Origin: Parashewanella sp049608225
Lineage (GTDB): Bacteria > Pseudomonadota > Gammaproteobacteria > Enterobacterales > Shewanellaceae
Direction of reading: 5' to 3'
Assembly: GCA_049608225.1 (NCBI GenBank)
Contig: JBMYXI010000009.1
Location: forward strand, 1 to 64,000
Length of the DNA stretch: 64,000 nt
Shown: positions 45,864-55,099 of the stretch, one piece after another
Numbering within the stretch: the first letter of the stretch is position 1
Layout of the letters: each line of letters opens with the position of its first letter
Position numbers and translations under genes: made by a program
The notes under the pieces: generated by a model
What the model was told of the DNA's origin: nothing
The model's input: only the letters and a program-made list of their open reading frames with translations
Databases searched by the model: none

Positions 45864-46688
45864 ATGGAGGCGTTACGCCAACGTATTGAAGCGGCATTTG
45901 AAAACCGCAATGACATTTCACCAAGTTCAGTTTCACCAGAGCTAAAACACGATATCGACAAAGCGATCTCTATGCTCGATAGTGGTGAAGCCAGAGTCGC
46001 TGAAAAGCTCAATGGCGAGTGGGTGGTTAATCAATGGCTCAAAAAAGCGGTATTGCTTTCTTTCCGTATCTTCGACAACCAAATAATTGAAGGCGGCGAA
46101 ACTCGCTTCTATGACAAAGTACCAATGAAATTTGCTGACTATAACGAAGCGCGCTTTAAAAACGAAGCGATCCGCGTAGTGCCACCAGCAGCGGTTCGAA
46201 AAGGCTCATTTATCGGTAAGAATACCGTTCTTATGCCTTCTTATGTCAACCTTGGTGCTTTCGTCGATGAAGGCTCCATGGTCGATACTTGGGCAACCGT
46301 TGGTTCATGCGCTCAAATCGGCAAAAATGTCCATCTGTCAGGCGGTGTTGGCATTGGTGGCGTATTAGAACCGCTACAAGCAGGCCCTACGATTATTGAA
46401 GATAACTGTTTCATCGGTGCACGTTCAGAAATTGTTGAAGGTGTTGTTGTTGAAGAAGGCAGTGTTATTTCGATGGGAGTTTACATCGGTCAAAGTACAC
46501 GTATTTTTGATCGTGAAACCGGTGAAATTCATTATGGGCGTGTACCAGCTGGCTCTGTTGTAGTATCAGGCACCCTGCCTTCAGCTTGTGGTACTTACAA
46601 CCTTTACGCAGCCATTATTGTTAAAAAAGTTGATGCAAAAACGCGTGCTAAAGTTGGCGTCAATGAGTTATTAAGAATCGTTGATTAA
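45864..46688 (+). CDS. dapD: Tetrahydrodipicolinate N-succinyltransferase
   Basis: Succinyl-CoA-dependent step of lysine and diaminopimelate synthesis. 274 residues: an N-terminal helical domain, then a left-handed beta-helix (PSYVNLGAFVDEGSMVDTWATVG, partly quoted) and the GTYNLYAAIIVKKVD C-terminal segment. An AGGAG site precedes the ATG. It follows glnD by 20 bp and ends in a clear terminator. Confidence 0.97.
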   Translation: MEALRQRIEAAFENRNDISPSSVSPELKHDIDKAISMLDSGEARVAEKLNGEWVVNQWLKKAVLLSFRIFDNQIIEGGETRFYDKVPMKFADYNEARFKNEAIRVVPPAAVRKGSFIGKNTVLMPSYVNLGAFVDEGSMVDTWATVGSCAQIGKNVHLSGGVGIGGVLEPLQAGPTIIEDNCFIGARSEIVEGVVVEEGSVISMGVYIGQSTRIFDRETGEIHYGRVPAGSVVVSGTLPSACGTYNLYAAIIVKKVDAKTRAKVGVNELLRIVD

Positions 46689-46704
46689 CTCTATGTAATT
46701 ATTT

Positions 46705-46737
46705 CAAGCAATCAATCTTTATTGATTGCTTGATTTT
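46705..46737 (+). terminator. Terminator after dapD
   Basis: Perfect 12 bp stem CAAGCAATCAAT / ATTGATTGCTTG (46705-46716 and 46721-46732) with a CTTT loop, followed by ATTTTT. Classic intrinsic terminator for the map-glnD-dapD unit. Confidence 0.9.
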
Positions 46738-46771
46738 TCAACAAGTAACAAAACAGGTTACCTCAATTTCG

Positions 46772-47356
46772 CTAACATTTATCCCAAATAAATTCTCTGA
46801 AATGTTTACGACAAACCGATTCATAGCTTTCATTACCACCGATGGCTACCTGCTCACCTTCGCTCATGACGTTACCATCACCGTCTAGTCGTACAACCAT
46901 GTTGGCTTTGCGGCCGCAATGACAAATCGTTTTCAATTCGACTAACTTATCCGCCCAAGCTAATAAATAATGACTACCAATAAACAACTCACCTTGGAAA
47001 TCGGTACGTAAACCATAACACAACACCGGAATGTCCATATTGTCGACCACATGCGTCAACTGCTTCACTTGTTCACGGCTTAAAAATTGACTTTCATCCA
47101 CCAAAATACAATGAATAGACTCTTTATCTGCCGCTTGTTTGATAAGTTCAATTAAATTTGAATCAGCTCCGAAAATACTTGCTTCGGTTTCTAAACCAAT
47201 TCTTGAAGCGACTTTTCCAATGCCATATCGATCATCAATCCCCGCAGTTAGCACTAACGTATTCATACCACGTTCACGATAATTGTATGAAGATTGTAGC
47301 AAAGATGTCGACTTTCCAGCATTCATTGCTGAGTAATAAAAATAGAGCTGAGCCAA
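46772..47356 (-). CDS. tdk: Thymidine kinase
   Basis: Phosphorylates thymidine in salvage. 194 residues of the type II family: P-loop YSAMNAGKSTSLL near residue 10, Walker-B-like LVDESQFLS, and a zinc site with cysteines in ICHCGRK and a later VCRKHF. It is convergent with dapD. Length normal. Confidence 0.96.
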   Translation of the reverse strand: MAQLYFYYSAMNAGKSTSLLQSSYNYRERGMNTLVLTAGIDDRYGIGKVASRIGLETEASIFGADSNLIELIKQAADKESIHCILVDESQFLSREQVKQLTHVVDNMDIPVLCYGLRTDFQGELFIGSHYLLAWADKLVELKTICHCGRKANMVVRLDGDGNVMSEGEQVAIGGNESYESVCRKHFREFIWDKC

Positions 47357-47454
47357 AATATATTTCTCTCGAATTATTATAATGACTCAATCATAACAAC
47401 TTTTTCATTTAGCCAAAACTACAAACATTATTTTGCGCATGGAGATAACATGAT

Positions 47455-48783
47455 TTACTTATTCATTGTCGGATCAGAAAAGCGAATAATTGGTTCTTGT
47501 TCCAGAACGATAATAGAATCATTGGCAGGATAACTCGCTGCTGGATCGTCCTTTTCTAAAGTAGCAGAAAAACCATCATCTGAAATATCGCTAAGATATC
47601 CCGTTTGAATATTGGGGTATGAACGACTAATCCACCTAACACGATTACTATTTGGGTTAATGCCCCCATTGCTCACGCTACTCATATTAAAATCACTCAA
47701 GTTCCCTATGTTGAAGTTTCCATCGGTAGCATATGTTTGTAATTTGACCCGACCATTATCATTGATATCTTTTATTACATAGAATTTACTTTCTCTGTAA
47801 ATGGGTGCGTTGCCAAATTGAGTATAAGTCGGTCCTTTCGTCATCAATAAAAGCAACGGGGTTGAAGTAGGAGTATAATTCGCAGTAAATCCTGTAGATA
47901 ACGGTTGACAGCTTTTTCCCGATTTTTTATCACAAGCAAAAATACTAACAGAATACCACCCAGATTTAGGGTGACTTTGCCAAATATTATCACTAACTTG
48001 CATGATAGTCGGAGTAAAACCAATCACTGACCCTGTCATTTTCTCTATAGGATCGATTAACAAACTGAAACAATTTTTATCGAATTGCAAGCTACTATTA
48101 TTTTTCGATATTGTTTTTCCTGTTTCATCATAAACCGAAAAATTTTTAAGCCTCCATTTTTCAATTGATTCTTGTATACCTGAATTTTCACTACAAAAAG
48201 CTATTTTCAAAGCTTGTTGAGGCTGAAAATTCGACAAATCAACATCAGTAAAATTCAAACCTCTTTCAATAAAAATGGTTAATGGATCAGTTTCATCTCC
48301 TCCAGCCCCATGAAACTCTACTTCAACGGCATTGCTTGCAACCAACTTTGCTGAAGACGGACTTAAGGTTCCCCCAGAAGAGTTTGCAAGGTAGAGCAGA
48401 TAATCATTCACACCAGGTGGGAATATCTCATCAACATTATGCAGCAAACCTGTCACGCCAGCTTTAAAAATTACACGATTAACAGGGACCTGCGGCCGAT
48501 CCATATCATTGATATCAGTAAGAATGTATTGGTAATATTGTTGAAAGTTTACATACAAGGACTGCTGAGTATCGGGTTGTTTGATAAGAAAACCATTCCA
48601 ATGATAGATAAAGTCTATGGGTGTTTTAAAAAAGCCTACATCATTTTCCAGTGTAATTTCTAAATTAGAATAAGGTGTTTTTTTCCACTCCAAATCCAAG
48701 GGCACAGTATTATCTGCAAGAACATTGCCGCAGACAGTGGCTAAGACAAGAATCATTAAACATGAAAGATAATCATTAAACAT
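47455..48783 (-). CDS. Exported protein of unknown function
   Basis: About 442 residues starting with a signal peptide (hydrophobic LSCLMILVLATVCG then NVLADN). I recognise no family. The mature protein is rich in Asn, Ser and aromatic residues and looks like a secreted beta-rich protein. Four cysteines (in AFCSEN, KNCFSL, FACDKK and KSCQPL) could form two disulfides. Start: GTG at 48789 or ATG at 48783; I take the ATG. A 15 bp direct repeat with a 20 bp period lies across the first codons. No operon partner is evident. Confidence 0.7.
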   Translation of the reverse strand: MFNDYLSCLMILVLATVCGNVLADNTVPLDLEWKKTPYSNLEITLENDVGFFKTPIDFIYHWNGFLIKQPDTQQSLYVNFQQYYQYILTDINDMDRPQVPVNRVIFKAGVTGLLHNVDEIFPPGVNDYLLYLANSSGGTLSPSSAKLVASNAVEVEFHGAGGDETDPLTIFIERGLNFTDVDLSNFQPQQALKIAFCSENSGIQESIEKWRLKNFSVYDETGKTISKNNSSLQFDKNCFSLLIDPIEKMTGSVIGFTPTIMQVSDNIWQSHPKSGWYSVSIFACDKKSGKSCQPLSTGFTANYTPTSTPLLLLMTKGPTYTQFGNAPIYRESKFYVIKDINDNGRVKLQTYATDGNFNIGNLSDFNMSSVSNGGINPNSNRVRWISRSYPNIQTGYLSDISDDGFSATLEKDDPAASYPANDSIIVLEQEPIIRFSDPTMNK

Positions 48784-48934
48784 GACCACACCCGCTCAAC
48801 AGCATTACCAGACTGTTGATAATAACCATTTGAACGCAAAAGCCGCTAAATCAAATTCATCTATCTTATGATACGCCTATAAATTCTCTTAACTCTTGAA
48901 AGTGACTATTCAACTAGCATAAGTATGACTACGT

Positions 48935-50497
48935 CTAAGGTTGGGTGGTTTTTATTTTCATCAAGCAAACAATAAACACAAATATGGCTGAACAAGTCAT
49001 TAATCCATACGAAACTGACTCGGTAAAACCAAGTACTAAATAACCAACTAAGCTAATCCCTGCCGCAATCAGTGCATAAGGCAGTTGCGTTGTAACATGA
49101 TCAATATGATGACAACTCGCTCCAGTTGACGACAAAATAGTGGTATCTGAAATCGGCGAACAATGATCACCACAAACTGCACCAGACAAAACGGCAGATA
49201 GCATAGGCAACATCATTCCGATGTGGCTTCCCATTGCCATATCAGCAGCAATAGGAAGCATAATGCCGAACGTTCCCCAACTTGTACCCGTTGAAAATGC
49301 TGTTATCCCAGCCAATGCGAACATCACCGCTGGCAAAAGTGCAAAAGGAATACTTCCCGTTGCTAGATTAGCCATATATTTCCCTGTTTCGAGTTGACCT
49401 ATCACAGCAGCAATCGTCCACGCAAATAATAAAATATAAATGGCGGGTAACATTGATTTAGCCCCTTGAAGCAAAGCAAGCTGAATATAACTTGCCCGAA
49501 CTTGTTGCTTAAACACCTGTACTAAACTGATCGCAAGTCCACATAAAGCTCCTAACACCAGTGATAGACCTACGTCTGTCATTTCAAACGCTTTAATGAA
49601 TGTAAAATCCATTGGCTTTGATGCAAGCGCAGATGCACCAGTCCAAAACATAAAACTTATAGTCGCGATAACTAAAACTGCAATGGGCAAAAACAAACCA
49701 GCAACACTGCCATTATTTTCTTCTGGTAATTCATCGACACTGCCTGGTGGTGTCCCTTTAGACTCATCATATAACTCACCTCGCTTAGCATTGTTCTCAT
49801 GTTTACGCATGGGGCCAACATCCAAACCAAACCAACAAACAAACATTAAAAGCAATAACGAAAACAGGGCATAAAAATTCATTGGGATCATTTCAATAAA
49901 AGTACCTAAATAACTTTTATTTGCGATGCCATGTGTTGTTAAAATGCCACCAATCAACGCGATAATATAAGCCCCCCAACTTGACACAGGCGAAATAACA
50001 CAAACTGGAGCTGCGGTAGAGTCAAGCAAATAAGCAAGTTTAGCTCGTGATATGTAATACCTATCGGTGATAGGACGAGCAACGGTACCCACAACCAAAC
50101 TATTAAAGTAATCATCAATAAAAATGATAATGCCAAGAAATACCGTCAGTACTTTGGCATCACGTTTACTCTTTACTCGCCGTCGGGCCCAATTTGCAAA
50201 CGCGTTGGCGCTACCGCTAACGGATATCAACGCAGTGATCATTCCCAATAACAACAAAAAAAATAAAATATATAAATTCCATGTATTTATTGTGCCGTCT
50301 GCCCAAAACAAAGCTGATACGGTATTGACCAAATAATAACTAGAATCGATGATTGAAAATTGAGTTAATAATAAACTGCCAACAAGTATACCAACGCCCA
50401 GAGACAGTAGGACTCTGCGTGTGGTTATCGCTAGCACAATTGCAATAATGGGAGGCAATACAGTAAATACTGAGTCAGAATAAGAAATAATATTCAT
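48935..50497 (-). CDS. NhaC-family Na+/H+ antiporter
   Basis: Secondary transporter of 520 residues with about 11-12 hydrophobic segments. Family segments include IIIFIDDYFNSLVVG, APVCVISPVSSWGAYI, GTSWGTFGIMLPIA and SGAVCGDHCSPISDTTILSS, all typical of the NhaC/ion transporter superfamily used for sodium export or amine/organic acid exchange. It fits a marine organism. A cytoplasmic loop of about 40 charged residues near 225-255 interrupts the membrane part. Monocistronic as far as can be seen. Confidence 0.9.
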   Translation of the reverse strand: MNIISYSDSVFTVLPPIIAIVLAITTRRVLLSLGVGILVGSLLLTQFSIIDSSYYLVNTVSALFWADGTINTWNLYILFFLLLLGMITALISVSGSANAFANWARRRVKSKRDAKVLTVFLGIIIFIDDYFNSLVVGTVARPITDRYYISRAKLAYLLDSTAAPVCVISPVSSWGAYIIALIGGILTTHGIANKSYLGTFIEMIPMNFYALFSLLLLMFVCWFGLDVGPMRKHENNAKRGELYDESKGTPPGSVDELPEENNGSVAGLFLPIAVLVIATISFMFWTGASALASKPMDFTFIKAFEMTDVGLSLVLGALCGLAISLVQVFKQQVRASYIQLALLQGAKSMLPAIYILLFAWTIAAVIGQLETGKYMANLATGSIPFALLPAVMFALAGITAFSTGTSWGTFGIMLPIAADMAMGSHIGMMLPMLSAVLSGAVCGDHCSPISDTTILSSTGASCHHIDHVTTQLPYALIAAGISLVGYLVLGFTESVSYGLMTCSAIFVFIVCLMKIKTTQP

Positions 50498-50607
50498 AGT
50501 GTTATATTAAAGATAAGCAACTAATCCATGAGCATATATTTTTAGAGAGAACAAAAATAGTACACAAAGATTAATTATTCATAGCCCGCGAAAAGATAAG
50601 TAAGCCG

Positions 50608-50651
50608 CGTATGAAAACAAAACGGCTTTGAAATTACTATTCCAAAGCCGT
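50608..50651 (-). terminator. Terminator after etfA
   Basis: ACGGCTTTG at 50622-50630 pairs with CAAAGCCGT at 50643-50651. On the minus strand the stem is followed by TTTGTTTTC. Intrinsic terminator for the etfB-etfA unit. Confidence 0.85.
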
Positions 50652-50687
50652 GTTACGTGATCAGAGTCACTGATGAAAGAGTTAAAT

Positions 50688-51614
50688 TTACGAAAGGCGT
50701 TCGATTAATTCTGGTAATACAGTGAATAAATCAGCTTCTAGACCGTAGTCTGCAACTTGGAAAATCGGCGCTTCAGGATCTTTGTTGATCGCCACAATCA
50801 CTTTTGAATCTTTCATTCCAGCAAGGTGCTGTATTGCACCTGAAATACCCACGGCAATATATAAGTCTGGCGCAACAATTTTACCTGTTTGACCAACTTG
50901 CATGTCATTCGGTACAAAGCCCGCATCTACCGCTGCGCGTGAAGCACCCACTGCCGCACCGAGCTTATCAGCCAGTTGCTCAAGAATCGCAAAGTTCTCA
51001 CCGCTACCCATTCCACGTCCACCAGAAACGATGATCCCAGCGCTTCCGAGCTCTGGTCGCTCTGATTCTGTAAGTTCTTGGGAGACAAATTCTGTCAATG
51101 CAGCATCAGCATAGGTGAGTTCAACTAATTCAGCCGAACCATCATTCGCCACCGCATCAAAAGCACTTACGCGAACCGTCATCACTTTTTTATCGTCATG
51201 ACTTTGCACCGTCGCTAACGCATTACCCGCGTAGACGGGGCGAACAAAGGTATCTTCTGATACCACAGCAACAATTTCTGAAATTTGCGCCACATCAAGT
51301 AAAGCCGAAACACGGGGTAATACATCTTTACCTGTCGTCGATGCTGTCGCTAAAATATGTTGATAATCTGCTGCAACATCCAAAATAACCTTTGAAACAT
51401 TTTCCGCAAGTTGTTGTTGATATTCTGGAGAGTCAACCACCAATACTTTCGTTACACCTGCCAATGATTGAGCAGACTTTGCAGCTTCTGTGCACTGATG
51501 ACCAACAACTAATACGTGGACATCATTGCCGATAGCGTTAGCGGCAGCAACCGTTTTAGCTGTATCCAGCTTTAGGCTAAGATTGTCATGTTCTGCTAGT
51601 ACTAAAATTGCCAT
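50688..51614 (-). CDS. etfA: Electron transfer flavoprotein alpha subunit
   Basis: FAD-binding subunit of the ETF heterodimer that takes electrons from acyl-CoA and other dehydrogenases to ETF-ubiquinone oxidoreductase. 308 residues; the C-terminal FAD domain has GGRGMGSGENFAILEQLA, VGQTGKIVAPDLYIAVGISGAIQH (partly quoted) and INKDPEAPIFQVADYG. It follows etfB with no gap. The oxidoreductase is not in this window. Confidence 0.96.
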   Translation of the reverse strand: MAILVLAEHDNLSLKLDTAKTVAAANAIGNDVHVLVVGHQCTEAAKSAQSLAGVTKVLVVDSPEYQQQLAENVSKVILDVAADYQHILATASTTGKDVLPRVSALLDVAQISEIVAVVSEDTFVRPVYAGNALATVQSHDDKKVMTVRVSAFDAVANDGSAELVELTYADAALTEFVSQELTESERPELGSAGIIVSGGRGMGSGENFAILEQLADKLGAAVGASRAAVDAGFVPNDMQVGQTGKIVAPDLYIAVGISGAIQHLAGMKDSKVIVAINKDPEAPIFQVADYGLEADLFTVLPELIERLS

Positions 51615-52364
51615 TTAAATCACCTTCGCTTCATTTTGTAGCTTTTCTACTAACTCTTCCACTGAAGAAACCATAACGCCCGCTTCTCTGCCAGCTGGAG
51701 CATTCACTTTTAACGTCGTCATGTGTTGCTTGAGTGAAAGTCCCAAATCAGCAATTGACATAACTTCAAGTGGCTTACGCTTTGCCTTCATAATATCGGG
51801 TAATTTGGCATAACGAGGTTCATTGAGACGTAAATCCGTGGTAATAACGGCTGGTAATGGCATAGCAAGGGTTTGTAAACCACCATCAACTTCACGAGTT
51901 ACGATCGCTTTGCCGCCCTCGATTTTAACTTCTGATGCAAATGTCGCTTGCGGCATGTTCGTTAATGCAGCAAGCATTTGGCCGGTTTGGTTATTATCAC
52001 CATCAATCGATTGCTTTCCAAGCATCACAATATCAGCTTGCTCTTTCTCTTGGACAGCCTTAAGGATTTTAGCTAAAGATAGAGGCACCAATTCTTCGTC
52101 AGATTCCACTTGAATGCCACGATCTGCACCTAAAGCCATTGAAGTACGAATTTGCTCTTGCACCACTTTAGGGCCAATACTTACCACCACAATCTCAGAA
52201 ACAACACCTGCTTCTTTCAAACGAACCGCTTCTTCTACTGCAATTTCACAGAACGGATTAATGGCCATTTTTAGGTTAGCAGTATCAACTTTAGAATTGT
52301 CAGCACTAACCCTGACTTTAACATTGGCATCAACGACGCGCTTAACTGGTACCAATACTTTCAT
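51615..52364 (-). CDS. etfB: Electron transfer flavoprotein beta subunit
   Basis: Partner of EtfA; binds AMP. 249 residues from the ATG at 52364, set by AGGATG upstream and the family N-terminus MKVLVPVKRVVD. A longer frame to 52505 is leader sequence. Motifs: NPFCEIAVEEAVRLKE, MLGKQSIDGDNNQTGQMLA, and the recognition-loop segment near PEIMKAKRKPLEV (here LPDIMKAKRKPLEV). About 230 bp upstream has no gene and should hold the promoter. Confidence 0.96.
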   Translation of the reverse strand: MKVLVPVKRVVDANVKVRVSADNSKVDTANLKMAINPFCEIAVEEAVRLKEAGVVSEIVVVSIGPKVVQEQIRTSMALGADRGIQVESDEELVPLSLAKILKAVQEKEQADIVMLGKQSIDGDNNQTGQMLAALTNMPQATFASEVKIEGGKAIVTREVDGGLQTLAMPLPAVITTDLRLNEPRYAKLPDIMKAKRKPLEVMSIADLGLSLKQHMTTLKVNAPAGREAGVMVSSVEELVEKLQNEAKVI

Positions 52365-52593
52365 AGGGCATCCTTTATAAAGCATTATTATATGATGCAT
52401 TGGCGAATAACCAATGCGGATTGGCAACACTTTACTGCTAGTTAACGTAAACGTCAACCTACAGTAAAGTGCAAATTGATTTAGTGAGCTTTGTTGGTGT
52501 AGCACTGCCCAAAAAAGAGTAATCTATGATTAAAAAGTGCATATGGTATTAACGTTAAAAACAAAAGCCGGACAACCAGCAGTTACAACGATT

Positions 52594-53073
52594 TTAATTC
52601 CCCTCAGATAACACTTTGATATAAGCTGTGTCCGTTGTATTTACAATATATCGCCTAAGCAAGTTAGAATAATAAACAAAGTATGCCTGCACTTGCTGTA
52701 GTTTACCTGCATCACTTTCTGTGGAAGTGAATATTAAATTAATACCATTAGGTGTAGATGATAGAGTAAAATTATCAGGTAAACTATCTACGGTATACGC
52801 TCTACCATTGATTCTAAAGTTAGGGATAGAATCCGTATTCGCAATAGTAATAATTAATTTCCCTTCCTCATTTGCGTGAATTGTTCTAACAACTGGCTTA
52901 ATTCTTAGCACTCCTACTGCTTCGGTTGCAGCCATACTACGAAAAGGCACAAGCATAACAAAAACGGTCAACATCAATAGCAAGATATCTTTATTCTTAG
53001 TCAAAACAAAATAGGAAGTTAATTGCATTTGCGAACCAGACTGTCTAAATGAGAGTTTGATATTACGCTTCAT
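52594..53073 (-). CDS. Small exported protein, unknown
   Basis: About 159 residues from an ATG at 53073; other starts (TTG 53091, ATG 53028) are possible and none has a good ribosome site. A hydrophobic segment (DILLLMLTVFVMLVPF) ending in RSMAA suggests a signal peptide, unusually far from the N-terminus unless the shorter start is used. The mature part of about 110 residues looks like a beta-sandwich (LRIKPVVRTIHANEEGKLII). No family recognised. It lies between etfB and the LRR-like gene. Confidence 0.6.
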   Translation of the reverse strand: MKRNIKLSFRQSGSQMQLTSYFVLTKNKDILLLMLTVFVMLVPFRSMAATEAVGVLRIKPVVRTIHANEEGKLIITIANTDSIPNFRINGRAYTVDSLPDNFTLSSTPNGINLIFTSTESDAGKLQQVQAYFVYYSNLLRRYIVNTTDTAYIKVLSEGN

Positions 53074-53194
53074 TTTTCTATATAAAAACAAGATTAACAG
53101 AGTTTAATTTTTTACATGACCATTCTCACTCTCTCAGTCATAACTAACCGACTGAAAAGTCATATAAATTAATGCTGATAACCATAAATTGACA

Positions 53195-54193
53195 CTAAGA
53201 CGAACAGCTACGTAATTGTTCCCAACAAGGCAGACTCAACTGCTTTGGTGCATTTCTAATCGAGTACTGCCAAAGCGGACAAATTTGAAAACAGGAAATA
53301 AGAGCCGGTTGATCATCAAAGAAAAAATGTGTTTTCCGATCATTACCGTTAAACAAAGGACGCATATTTTGCAGCCCATTCAAACTCGTTAACATTGTGT
53401 TACCGCTAATGTTAATCGTTGTTACTCTCGCGAAAAAGCTATTTAGCACATCAATTTTTTCTAAATTTAAATTGCCGACAATGTAGACTTTGATGTTGCT
53501 TCCGTCAGCGACAAAGTCTACATCATCCATTGTTTGCAAACTCTGATTATCAATAACAGCAAAACCTTCACCTAACTTTAGTTTATTAGGTAATTGCTTT
53601 AAGTTAATTAATTGAAAGTTATCTCTAATAATAAGCATTTTACCAATACGTTTAAGGCTCACCAACCCCATGATAGATGTAAGATGAGGGTTATTTTGAA
53701 CCACTAAGTGACCATGTACTTTTACCAAGGCATCTAACCCATTCAAGCTTTGCAATGCTTCATTGCCAATGATTTCCAGATTATTTTCTACGAGCGAGCT
53801 AAAAGTTGAAAACGGTCTTATCTCAGTTAGGTTATTTAGCCCTGTTAAGTCTAGGAGCTTCGGGTTATTATTAACTTTCAATAGCCCTAGAATTCCAACA
53901 TATCTTAACCCTGAGAGTGAGCTTAAGTTTGGATTATCACTTATGGTCAAATCTTCACTTTCCATTCTAGACAATGGTGAAAGATCGGTAATATCTTGGC
54001 CGCTAACTGTAATCGCACCCTTGTACTCAATAAACGCACAATCTTCATAGTCATTAGGTAAGGTATGAATAAATTCATTAACCATCTCTTGACTCGTTAA
54101 ATTCACCTCATTGATTGCAATATAACTACAATCGGCCCATGCATTACCGAAGAACAATGAAAACATGAACGCAATATTCAATCTGTTTAACAT
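53195..54193 (-). CDS. Secreted leucine-rich/receptor-L-like repeat protein
   Basis: About 332 residues from the ATG at 54193 (GAGG eight bases upstream). A signal peptide ends at NAWAD. The body repeats a pattern of about 23-25 residues such as LTISDNPNLSSLSGLRYV, LKVNNNPKLLDLTGLNNL, LEIIGNEALQSLNGLDAL and LVVQNNPHLTSIMGLVSL, which is the receptor-L/leucine-rich type solenoid. A Cys-rich end (SCFQICPLW, LPCWEQLRSCSS) may cap it. Such proteins often act in binding or surface recognition; partner unknown. Confidence 0.75.
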   Translation of the reverse strand: MLNRLNIAFMFSLFFGNAWADCSYIAINEVNLTSQEMVNEFIHTLPNDYEDCAFIEYKGAITVSGQDITDLSPLSRMESEDLTISDNPNLSSLSGLRYVGILGLLKVNNNPKLLDLTGLNNLTEIRPFSTFSSLVENNLEIIGNEALQSLNGLDALVKVHGHLVVQNNPHLTSIMGLVSLKRIGKMLIIRDNFQLINLKQLPNKLKLGEGFAVIDNQSLQTMDDVDFVADGSNIKVYIVGNLNLEKIDVLNSFFARVTTINISGNTMLTSLNGLQNMRPLFNGNDRKTHFFFDDQPALISCFQICPLWQYSIRNAPKQLSLPCWEQLRSCSS

Positions 54194-54497
54194 CACCTAT
54201 ACCTCACTCTATGTGGTACGCTACCACTACATCAAATGGTAACTTTCGCATAGTAATGAGTTCCGCCTGAACATCGACTGTATTATTCTCAGTCTCTATC
54301 CTTAAACAAACAAAACTCAATTATTAGAGTTGTAATATTCTTGAGTATTAATCAATACCATGTTTACTATTAATTAAAAACGTTTTATCTCATGTTTTGT
54401 TATGCAAGAAAGGAAAAAGGATTGAGAAAACTAGATTAATACATTGAGGCTAATTACTATTCATATTAATTATTAATTTTACTTGGCTACAACAATA

Positions 54498-54526
54498 TTG
54501 ATTTCTTTAAGTGAACACGATATTGT
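54498..54526 (+). promoter_or_regulatory. Candidate promoter of the H-NS gene
   Basis: TTGATT at 54498-54503 and TATTGT at 54521-54526 are spaced 17 bp apart, about 30 bp before the start codon. It lies in a very AT-rich stretch of 360 bp (54194-54556) with no gene, containing a small hairpin AACTC/GAGTT. AT-rich DNA here fits H-NS autoregulation. No other feature is seen in this stretch. Confidence 0.4.
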
Positions 54527-54556
54527 TTAATTAATTGAATTAATGGATAAATGCAT

Positions 54557-54949
54557 ATGAACGACTTTTTAACTATTTTAACCCATGGTCGCCGTTTTAA
54601 AGCGGCTGTAAAAGAGCTATCCGTAGAAGAACTAAAAGAGCTTGCCATAAAACTTGATAAAGTTATTACCGAGCGTGAAGAACTTGATGCTGAAATGGCA
54701 AAAATTAATGCTGAACGAGATGCGAAAATCGAAGAATTACGCAAACAAATGGAAGCATTAGGTGTTTCTCCTGAAGATCTTGGAGAAGTGAAAAAAGTAC
54801 AAAAGAAACGTGCTCCTCGCCCACCAAAATATGAAATTGAAGTGAATGGCGAAATGATCCAATGGACAGGTCAAGGACGGATGCCAACCGTATTTAAAAC
54901 ACAAATTGATAATGGCCGCTCAATGGACGACTTTTTAATTAACGTTTAA
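54557..54949 (+). CDS. hns: H-NS family nucleoid protein
   Basis: DNA-binding xenogeneic silencer that condenses AT-rich DNA. 130 residues from the ATG at 54557 (GGA about nine bases upstream); the ATG two codons earlier is an alternative. An N-terminal oligomerisation coiled coil (about 10-68, rich in Glu and Lys), a basic linker KKVQKKRAPRPP, then the C-terminal DNA-binding domain with WTGQGRMP at residues 103-110. It is likely to silence acquired genes such as the effectors described here, which is inference. Confidence 0.93.
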   Translation: MNDFLTILTHGRRFKAAVKELSVEELKELAIKLDKVITEREELDAEMAKINAERDAKIEELRKQMEALGVSPEDLGEVKKVQKKRAPRPPKYEIEVNGEMIQWTGQGRMPTVFKTQIDNGRSMDDFLINV

Positions 54950-54973
54950 ATGAATTACGTTAACTGTTCATTT

Positions 54974-55003
54974 AAGGCTTATCTCATCGATAAGCCTTTT
55001 TCT
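54974..55003 (+). terminator. Terminator after hns
   Basis: AAGGCTTATC at 54974-54983 pairs with GATAAGCCTT at 54989-54998 around a TCATC loop, followed by a T-rich tail. Strong intrinsic terminator. Confidence 0.9.
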
Positions 55004-55099
55004 TTTCTAACCTCTGTTATAAATTTCGTTACAAAATAACTTCTGCTCTAACAGTCTGTTGCGGTATGCTAGCGCTACCCTTTTACTTACTGTGCGCAC

